In this document: positions 17,200 through 23,849 of the stretch, piece after piece
Numbering within the stretch: position 1 is the first letter of the stretch
How the letters are laid out: each line of letters begins with the position of its first letter
Notes under the pieces: model-generated
The model's database searches: none
The model's input: only the letters and a program-made list of their open reading frames with translations
What the model was told of the DNA's origin: nothing
Program-made: the position numbers and the translations under genes
NCBI GenBank assembly: GCA_028871195.1
Contig: JAGWNT010000005.1
Location: forward strand, 6,633 to 70,632
DNA from: REEB85 sp018971455
Lineage (GTDB): Bacteria > Pseudomonadota > Alphaproteobacteria > Acetobacterales > Acetobacteraceae
Direction: 5' to 3'
Length of the DNA: 64,000 bases

Positions 17200-18819
17200 T
17201 CAGGCCAGCCAGACATTCTCGGCGAAGTCGAAGCCCATCATCCCGCCCGTCGGGATCGGACGGAGCCCCTTGAGGCGCGCGCTATGGGCGTCGAGATTGC
17301 TGAGGAACAGCGGAATGCCGATTCCGGCATCGTCGCGGATCATCCCCTGCATGTCCCAGTACATCGCCTTGCGCTTGGCCAGGTCGAGCTCGGAACGCGC
17401 GGCCAGCAGGAGGCTGTCGAACTTGGCGTCCTTCCATTTGGACTCGTTCCACGGCGCGTCGGACTTGAAGAACAGCGTCAGCAGGATGTCCGCGCTCGGG
17501 CGAGGGTTGATGTTGCCGAAGCACAGCGGCGCCTTGAGCCAGTAATTCGACCAGTAGCCGCCCGCCGGCACCTGCTTGATGTCGAGATTGAGCCCGATCT
17601 TGCGCGCCGCGCCCTGCATCAGCACCGCCATGTCCACCGAGGAGGAAGCGGCGGTCGAGGCCACCAGCGGCACCGCGGTGGCGCCGATGCCTGATTTCTT
17701 GAGATGGAACTTGGCGCGCTCCGGATCGAAGGGCCGCTGGGCGAGATGGGGGTTGTAGAAGCGGTTGGTCGGGTCGATCGGCTGGTCGTTGCCGACCACG
17801 GCATAGTTCTGGAAGATGGCGCGCTTCATCTGCTCGCGATCCATCAGGTATTTCAGCGCCATCACGAAATCCGCATTGCCGGTCTGCGCCACGTCCAGCC
17901 GCGCGATCAGGTCGGTGTAGCCGCCTGATCGCGTCTCGAACACATCGTAGCCATGCGCGGCCTTAACCTGGCGGGTGGCGCGCGGGTTGATGCCGCCGGC
18001 GAGCTGGATGTCGCCGGCCAGCAGGGCGTTCACCCGCGCCGCGTCATCGGCAATGCCGAAGAACTCGATCTGGTCGAGATAGGGCTTGCCGGCCTTCCAG
18101 TAATGCGGATTGCGCACGCCGACGGAGCGCACGCCCGGGGCGAACTCCTTGCACTTATAGGCGCCCGTGCCATTGGCGGTGGTGAAATTCGTCGTGCCGT
18201 TCTTGATGATCTTGAAATGAAACGTCCCCAGCGCGACCGGAAGATCGGCATTCGGGGTGGCCAGCGTGATGCGCACCTCCTGCGGTCCCATCGCCTTGAT
18301 CTCGGTCATCTGCGTCGCCAGCGGGCGGGCCGGCGAGCCGATCTTGGGGTCCTGGAGGCGTGTCAGCGAATAGACGACGTCGTCCGCCGTCATCGTGGCA
18401 CCGTCGTGGAACTCGACGCCCTTGCGCAGCTTCAGCGTCCACACGCGGGCATCGGCACTCTCGAAGGATTCGGCCAGCACCGGCTGCGGCGTGAGGTTGG
18501 CGTCCAGCGCCGTCAGGCCGTTATAGAACATGTTGCAGCGAACATAGTCGGTGGAGAGGGATTGGCGGGCGGGGTCCACCGTGTCGGTGGTGCCGCTGGA
18601 ATAGCCGGCGACGCGGATGCTGCCGCCTGTCTTCGGCGTTTCGGCGGCAGCCGCCAGCGCTTGCGTGGCAACCAGTCCCGAGGCTGTGAGCCCCATGCCG
18701 CCGGCCGCGAGCCAGCCCATCAGCGCCCGCCGGGTCGCGCCGGCGCCGGCCATGCGTTGAAGCGTCGCGGCGTCGGCGTCGTCCAGGGTCGGGCTCAAAG
18801 CGGGGTCTTGCTCGCTCAT
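17200..18819 (-). CDS. ABC transporter substrate-binding protein, family 5 (peptide/nickel/opine type)
   Basis: A 539-residue extracytoplasmic solute-binding protein. The N-terminus carries a twin-arginine-like signal, ATRRALMGWLAAGG, then an alanine-rich hydrophobic stretch ending ALAAAAETPK, so Tat export is likely. The mature part has the family-5 hallmarks LTPQPVLAESFE, WTLKLRKGVEFHDGATMTA and the DDVVYSLTR segment. It is the first gene of the importer operon and starts 126 bases from the divergent lysR gene, with the LysR-type palindrome between them, so substrate-responsive control by that regulator is likely. The ATG at 18819 was chosen because longer starts add a non-signal-like leader. 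Confidence 0.9.
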   Translation of the reverse strand: MSEQDPALSPTLDDADAATLQRMAGAGATRRALMGWLAAGGMGLTASGLVATQALAAAAETPKTGGSIRVAGYSSGTTDTVDPARQSLSTDYVRCNMFYNGLTALDANLTPQPVLAESFESADARVWTLKLRKGVEFHDGATMTADDVVYSLTRLQDPKIGSPARPLATQMTEIKAMGPQEVRITLATPNADLPVALGTFHFKIIKNGTTNFTTANGTGAYKCKEFAPGVRSVGVRNPHYWKAGKPYLDQIEFFGIADDAARVNALLAGDIQLAGGINPRATRQVKAAHGYDVFETRSGGYTDLIARLDVAQTGNADFVMALKYLMDREQMKRAIFQNYAVVGNDQPIDPTNRFYNPHLAQRPFDPERAKFHLKKSGIGATAVPLVASTAASSSVDMAVLMQGAARKIGLNLDIKQVPAGGYWSNYWLKAPLCFGNINPRPSADILLTLFFKSDAPWNESKWKDAKFDSLLLAARSELDLAKRKAMYWDMQGMIRDDAGIGIPLFLSNLDAHSARLKGLRPIPTGGMMGFDFAENVWLA

Positions 18820-18931
18820 GACAGCTGCCTTTCTGCGGTTGCTGGTGGCCTCTTTGTGGGGAGAGGCAATGACGAGCCGCATGTCTTCCATGTTTTTTTG
18901 CATGGGTCATGTTGACAAAACTCAAGGGGGT

Positions 18932-18948
18932 CATACGCTGAGCGTATG
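18932..18948. promoter_or_regulatory. LysR-type operator palindrome
   Basis: CATACGCTGAGCGTATG is a perfect inverted repeat (8-base arms, one central base) and contains the LysR-box pattern T-N11-A in the form ATAC-N7-GTAT. It lies in the 126-base divergent region between the importer operon and lysR, and its right arm includes the lysR start codon. A TTGACA at 18912-18917 with a weak TACGCT 16 bases on suggests a lysR promoter whose -10 region is inside the palindrome, which would give autorepression. Confidence 0.7.
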
Positions 18949-19878
18949 TCCATGCTTGGCCGCCTGGTTCCCTCGGCGCGCGGGCTGCTGGTGTTCGAGG
19001 CGGCGGCACGCACCGGAAGTTGCAGTGCGGCGGCACGGGAGTTCAATCTCACCCAGCCCTCGGTCAGCCGGAACATCGCCCAGCTTGAGGCGCATCTGGG
19101 CATGCCTTTGTTCATCCGCAGCCCGTCCGGCATGGAACTGACGCCCGAAGGCCAGGTGCTGCACGACGCCCTGAGCGAGGGGTTCCAGAAAGTCGTCGCG
19201 GCGCTGCAGGAGATCGTCGCCCAACGCACCCGCCAGCAGGTCGTCGAGCTCTCGCTCTCGACCGCGTTCGTGACGCACTGGTTCATTCCCCGGATGGGCG
19301 CGTTCCACAAAGTGTTCCCGGCCGTGGATCTGCGCTTCCAGCTGATCTCGGGCGCGCTGCGCGGGCCGCCGGGCAATGTCGATCTGGCCATGCGGATGAT
19401 GACCGAGCACGACAGCGAGTTCCACAGCTGGCCATTCGCGCCGGAGCTGATCATTCCGGTGTGCAGCCCGGCCTATCTGGCGCGCAACGGCACGCTGGAG
19501 CAGGCGACGCGGGGCAGCGGCCACACCCTGCTGCATCTCTCCGACACACCGCTCGACCGCGACACGCTATGGAGCGGCATCGTCAGCAGCCGCGCCCTGC
19601 GGCCGACCTGGATCGAGTTCTCCGATTACGGCGTGGTCCTGCAGGCGGCCATGAACGGCGAAGGGGTCGCCCTTGGCTGGATCACCGTGGTCTCGCGCGC
19701 CCTCGCGGTCGGCAGCCTCGTTCCCGCCTCGAGCCGGCGCATCCGCACCGGGCGAAGCTACCACCTGCTGGCGTCGCGGGCGCGCCCGGTGCGCGACGTC
19801 GTCGCCGCCATCCGCGACTGGATGATCGCCGAGATGGCGGGCGACATGGCACTTCTGGCGAAGCAGCGCATGGAATGA
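18946..19878 (+). CDS. LysR-family transcriptional regulator (GcvA-like)
   Basis: A 310-residue LTTR. The N-terminal winged helix-turn-helix contains LLVFEAAARTGSCSAAAREF and SQ-type recognition helix TQPSVSRNIAQLEAHLG, followed by LFIRSPSGMELTPEG. The C-terminal periplasmic-binding-like sensor domain spans roughly residues 95-300. It is divergent from the peptide/opine importer and sits on its own candidate operator, so it most likely senses the imported compound or a product of it. The start is the ATG at 18946 or the in-frame ATG at 18952; no clear Shine-Dalgarno is visible, and the promoter position would give a very short or no leader. The stop overlaps the mgtA frame. Confidence 0.9.
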   Translation: MSMLGRLVPSARGLLVFEAAARTGSCSAAAREFNLTQPSVSRNIAQLEAHLGMPLFIRSPSGMELTPEGQVLHDALSEGFQKVVAALQEIVAQRTRQQVVELSLSTAFVTHWFIPRMGAFHKVFPAVDLRFQLISGALRGPPGNVDLAMRMMTEHDSEFHSWPFAPELIIPVCSPAYLARNGTLEQATRGSGHTLLHLSDTPLDRDTLWSGIVSSRALRPTWIEFSDYGVVLQAAMNGEGVALGWITVVSRALAVGSLVPASSRRIRTGRSYHLLASRARPVRDVVAAIRDWMIAEMAGDMALLAKQRME

Positions 19879-22529
19879 CGCCGCATGGAACGGTGAGAAT
19901 GTCGGGGCCGTCTGCCGCCCCGAAGCCGATGCGGCGCGACGCGCCGGCGGCCGCGCTGATGGCCACCCTGATGGCCACACTGGCGCGCCTGGCGCCCGAC
20001 GATCTGCTGCGCCGCCTGGCTGGTGGCACCGAGGGCCTGACCGACGCCGAGGCCGCCGCGCGGCTGTCGCGTGTCGGGCCCAACCAGGTGGCGCGCGAGC
20101 ACGAGCACGGCATGCTGCGAGAGTTCGCCGGGCGGGTGAAGAACCCGCTGAACGCCTTGCTGCTGTCGCTTGCGGCCGTGTCGTGGATCACCGGGGACGC
20201 GCGGGCGGCAATCATCATTTGTTTGATGGTGGCGCTCAGCGTCATCCTGGCCTTCGTGCAGGAGCATCGCTCGAACCACGCCGCGGCACGGCTGCGCGCC
20301 ATGGTGCGCACAAGCGCGACCGTCACCCGCCGTCCCGCCTCCAGCCCGCCGCGCATAATCGAGATCCCGATCGAGGCGCTGGTTCCTGGCGATGTGGTGC
20401 ACCTGTCCGCCGGCGACCTCGTGCCGGCCGATCTGCGGCTGCTGGCGAGCAAAAACCTGCACGTCAACCAGGCGGCCCTGACCGGCGAGGCGATGCCGGT
20501 GGACAAGCTTGACCAGGTGCCGCCGGCCACGGCGGATGATCCCTTCGCCTTCGCGAATATCTGCTTCATGGGCACGAGCGTCATCAGCGGCAGCGCAACC
20601 GCAATCGTCCTGCAGACCGGCGCCGCGACCTTCTTCGGCCAGCTGGCCGGAGACGTGGTCGGCCAGCGCATGCCCACCAGCTTCGACCGCGGCATCACCC
20701 GCTTTACCTGGCTTATGATCCGTTTCATTGTCGTGATGGTGCCGGCGGTCTTCCTCATCAACGGATTGACCAAGGGCGATTGGCTGGAGGCCCTGCTCTT
20801 CGCCCTTGCCGTCGCCGTCGGGCTGACGCCGGAAATGCTGCCGATGATCGTCACCGTCAACCTTGCCCGCGGCGGCATGGCGATGGCGCGCAAGCAGGTG
20901 ATCGTCAAGCGGCTGAACGCGATCCAGAATTTTGGCGCGATGGATATCCTGTGCACCGACAAGACCGGAACGCTGACGCAGGACCGCGTCATCCTCGAAT
21001 ACCACCTGGATTTCGAGGGCGAGGAGAGCGAGCGCGTGCTCGAATACGCCTATCTCAACAGCTTCCACCAATCCGGCCTGAAAAGCCTGCTGGACGAGGC
21101 GGTGCTGGCGCACGAGAACCGGCCCGAGCATGTCGGCCACATCGCCGCCTACACGAAGGTCGACGAGATCCCGTTCGATTTTCAACGCCGGCGCATGTCC
21201 GTCGTGCTCGCGCGCCCGGACAGCGCTCACCTGATGATCACAAAGGGTGCCGTGGAGGAGGTGCTGGCGGTATGCGACCGTTACAGTCTGGGCGAACGCA
21301 GCGGCGCGCTCAGCGCCACGCTGCTTGGTGATGCCAAGCGGGAAATGGCCCGGCTGAATGCCGAGGGTTTCCGTGTCGTGGGGGTTGCGTTCAAGGAATT
21401 CCCGGCGCCGTTGGCAACCTACCAGGAAGCCGAGGAGGCCGGGATGACCCTGCTCGGCTACATCGCCTTCCTCGATCCGCCGAAGGAGACGGTGGCCGAC
21501 GCCATCCGGACGCTGAACGATTACGGCGTGACGGTGAAGATCCTGACCGGCGACAATGATCTCGTCACGCGCACCATCTGCCGCCAGGTCGGGCTTGCGG
21601 TGGATCGCATCGTCCTGGGGCACGAGCTGGACGGCATGTCCGATGAGGCGCTGGCCATTCTCTGCGAATCGGTGGCGGTCTTCGCCAAGCTGCTGCCCGC
21701 GCAAAAGGCCCGCGTGATCGAGGCGCTGCACCGGCGCGGCCATGTGGTGGGGTTTCTGGGCGACGGCATCAATGACGGCCCCGCCCTCAAAGCGGCGGAT
21801 GTCGGCATCTCGGTCGATACGGCCGTCGACATCGCCAAGGAATCGGCCGACATCATCCTGCTGGAGAAGAGCCTGTCCGTCCTCGGCGACGGCGTGATCG
21901 AGGGCCGCAAGGTCTTCGGGAACATCGTCAAATACATCAAGATGGGCGCCAGCTCGAATTTCGGAAACATGTTCAGTGTCCTCGGCGCGAGCATCTTCCT
22001 GCCCTTCCTGCCGATGGCGCCCATCCAGGTTCTGACCAACAATTTGCTCTACGACATCTCGCAGACCACCATTCCGACCGATTTGGTGGACGAGGAGTAT
22101 CTCCGGGTACCCCGCCAATGGGATATCGGCAACCTCACCCGCTTCGTTCTGATCATCGGCCCGCTCAGCTCGATCTTCGACTATCTGACCTACTTCATGA
22201 TGCTCTACGTGTTTCATGCCTGGGACCGGCCGGCCCTGTTTCAGGCGGGCTGGTTCGTGGAATCGCTGCTGACGCAGACCCTGATCATCCACATCATCCG
22301 CACCGCGCGGATACCGTTTGTGGAAAGCCGCGCCAGCATGCCGCTGATCGCGACGACCATCATGGTCGTCGTCGCCGGTGCCGCCATCCCCTCAACGTTC
22401 ATCGGCCACGCTCTCGGGTTCGTGGCCTTGCCGCCCCTCTACTGGCCGCTCGTCGCGACCATGATGCTCGGCTATGCGGTTCTGACGCACCTGGTCAAAA
22501 TCTGGTTCGTACGCCGCTGGGGCATGTAG
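19875..22529 (+). CDS. mgtA: Magnesium-translocating P-type ATPase (MgtA-like)
   Basis: An 884-residue P3B-type ATPase of the inner membrane that imports Mg2+ at the cost of ATP. It shows the actuator motif LTGEAMPVDK (TGEA form as in MgtA), the phosphorylation motif DKTGTLT (Asp362 from this start), the hinge GDGINDGPALKAADVGIS, and about ten hydrophobic segments. The ATG at 19875 overlaps the lysR stop (ATGA). The ATG at 19899 has a better GGTGAG ribosome site and may be the true start, giving 876 residues. No Mg2+-responsive leader is visible because the gene has no intergenic space upstream, so expression may follow lysR or an internal promoter. Confidence 0.92.
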   Translation: MTPHGTVRMSGPSAAPKPMRRDAPAAALMATLMATLARLAPDDLLRRLAGGTEGLTDAEAAARLSRVGPNQVAREHEHGMLREFAGRVKNPLNALLLSLAAVSWITGDARAAIIICLMVALSVILAFVQEHRSNHAAARLRAMVRTSATVTRRPASSPPRIIEIPIEALVPGDVVHLSAGDLVPADLRLLASKNLHVNQAALTGEAMPVDKLDQVPPATADDPFAFANICFMGTSVISGSATAIVLQTGAATFFGQLAGDVVGQRMPTSFDRGITRFTWLMIRFIVVMVPAVFLINGLTKGDWLEALLFALAVAVGLTPEMLPMIVTVNLARGGMAMARKQVIVKRLNAIQNFGAMDILCTDKTGTLTQDRVILEYHLDFEGEESERVLEYAYLNSFHQSGLKSLLDEAVLAHENRPEHVGHIAAYTKVDEIPFDFQRRRMSVVLARPDSAHLMITKGAVEEVLAVCDRYSLGERSGALSATLLGDAKREMARLNAEGFRVVGVAFKEFPAPLATYQEAEEAGMTLLGYIAFLDPPKETVADAIRTLNDYGVTVKILTGDNDLVTRTICRQVGLAVDRIVLGHELDGMSDEALAILCESVAVFAKLLPAQKARVIEALHRRGHVVGFLGDGINDGPALKAADVGISVDTAVDIAKESADIILLEKSLSVLGDGVIEGRKVFGNIVKYIKMGASSNFGNMFSVLGASIFLPFLPMAPIQVLTNNLLYDISQTTIPTDLVDEEYLRVPRQWDIGNLTRFVLIIGPLSSIFDYLTYFMMLYVFHAWDRPALFQAGWFVESLLTQTLIIHIIRTARIPFVESRASMPLIATTIMVVVAGAAIPSTFIGHALGFVALPPLYWPLVATMMLGYAVLTHLVKIWFVRRWGM

Positions 22530-22536
22530 CCGCGGG

Positions 22537-22959
22537 CTACTCCGTCTCCGGTCGTCCGCGCAGGGTCTTGATGGCGCCGCGCTGGGTCTTGCTGTCCACG
22601 CGGCGGGCCCGCGCGGCGCGGCTCGGCCGGGTCGGGCGGCGGGTCGGCGGCGGGGGTTCGGCCGCCTCGCGGACCAGCGCCACCAGCCGCTCCAGCGCGT
22701 CGGCGCGGTTGCGCTCGCGGGTGCGGTGGCGCTGGGCGGTGATCACCAGCACGCCCTCCTTGGTCAGCCGCCGGCCCGCCAGGCGCTCCAGCCGGCCGCG
22801 GACGGCCTCGGGCAGGCTCGGGGAACGGCGCACGTCGAAGCGCAGTTGCACCGCGGTTTCGACCTTCTGGATATTCTGCCCGCCGGCCCCCGAGGCGCGC
22901 AGGAAATCCTCGTGAAGTTCGCTCTCGTCGAGCATGATGCCGCGCCCGATCGCGATCAC
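22537..22959 (-). CDS. arfB: Peptidyl-tRNA hydrolase ArfB (ribosome rescue factor)
   Basis: A 140-residue ArfB/YaeJ protein. The catalytic GGQ is at residues 26-28 inside ASGAGGQNIQKVETAVQLRFD, and the basic C-terminal tail (THRR-like, RPTRPSRAARARRVDSK) is the part that enters the empty mRNA channel of stalled ribosomes. It releases peptides from ribosomes stalled on non-stop messages. The GTG at 22959 gives an N-terminus (VIAIGRGI) that aligns with the MIVISRHVAI start of E. coli ArfB, and a GGAG lies upstream. It is convergent with mgtA (seven bases apart). Confidence 0.9.
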   Translation of the reverse strand: MIAIGRGIMLDESELHEDFLRASGAGGQNIQKVETAVQLRFDVRRSPSLPEAVRGRLERLAGRRLTKEGVLVITAQRHRTRERNRADALERLVALVREAAEPPPPTRRPTRPSRAARARRVDSKTQRGAIKTLRGRPETE

Positions 22960-23032
22960 GGCGCACGGCTCCGCGATGGCCGCGCCGGATTGGTGAATGG
23001 TGCAACGGAATTCGTCATGACGAGAGGATAGC

Positions 23033-23839
23033 ATGCCTGCCACACCGGTGCCGATCCTGCCTGAAGCGGGCTTCAACCGCCTTGCCCTGTGCCGCCACGG
23101 CCCGATGCTGTTCAATCGCCATGACCAGTATGTCGGCGCGTCGCTGGCCACCTATGGCGAGTTCTCGCCGGGCGAGATGGTGCTGTTCGCCAAGCTGGTC
23201 GGCGCCGGCGCGCATGTCGTCGAGGTCGGCGCCAATATCGGCGCCCACACCGTGGGCCTCGCCCAGCTCGTCGGGCCGAGCGGGCGGGTGCACGCGTTCG
23301 AGCCCCAGCGCATCGTCTTTCAGACACTGTGCGCCAATCTCGCACTCAACAGCTGCACCAACGTGCTCGCCCGCCATGAAGCCGCCGGCGCCGAGGCCGG
23401 CGAAATCCTGGTCCCGGCCCTCGCGCCGGACCGGACCAACAATTTCGGTGGCCTGTCGCTGCGCGGCGCCACCAGCGGCGAGCGCGTGACGCTGCGCCGG
23501 CTCGATGATCTCGCATTGCCCGCCTGCCATCTGCTGAAGATCGATGCCGAGGGCATGGAGGTCGAAGTGCTGCGCGGTGCCGCCGCCTCGGTCGCGGCGC
23601 ACCGCCCCTTCCTCTATGTCGAGAACGACCGCACCGAGCGCGCCGCCGAGCTGGTCGCGCTGCTGCTCGGCTGGAACTACCAGCTCTACTGGCACACGCC
23701 CCCGCTCTTCGAGCCGGAGAATTTCGCCGGCGAGGCGGCAAACATCTTCGGCGTCACCGCCTCGCTCAATCTGCTGTGCGTCGCGGCCGAGCGGAACATC
23801 ACCGTCCAGGGCCTGCGGGACGGGCGCATCCCGCTCTGA
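23033..23839 (+). CDS. FkbM-family SAM-dependent methyltransferase
   Basis: A 268-residue protein with the FkbM layout. The SAM-binding motif VVEVGANIGAHTVGLA is at about residues 61-76, the acidic GRVHAFEPQR strand near 84-93, and the LKIDAEGMEVEVLRGA segment near 162-177. Such enzymes O-methylate sugars or polyketide/glycan hydroxyls; the acceptor here cannot be named. It stands alone between arfB (divergent) and the AsmA gene (convergent), so context adds little. Confidence 0.85.
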   Translation: MPATPVPILPEAGFNRLALCRHGPMLFNRHDQYVGASLATYGEFSPGEMVLFAKLVGAGAHVVEVGANIGAHTVGLAQLVGPSGRVHAFEPQRIVFQTLCANLALNSCTNVLARHEAAGAEAGEILVPALAPDRTNNFGGLSLRGATSGERVTLRRLDDLALPACHLLKIDAEGMEVEVLRGAAASVAAHRPFLYVENDRTERAAELVALLLGWNYQLYWHTPPLFEPENFAGEAANIFGVTASLNLLCVAAERNITVQGLRDGRIPL

Positions 23840-23849
23840 CCGCCCGGCC

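Noticed and set aside
18888..18905. CCATG-T7-G-CATGG inverted repeat as a terminator
   Set aside because: Only five base pairs, and the T run is in the loop rather than after the stem, so it cannot act as an intrinsic terminator.
19758..22292. Long open frame antisense to mgtA
   Set aside because: No recognisable motif and a His/Arg/Gln-rich composition; the sense strand carries the complete P-type ATPase.
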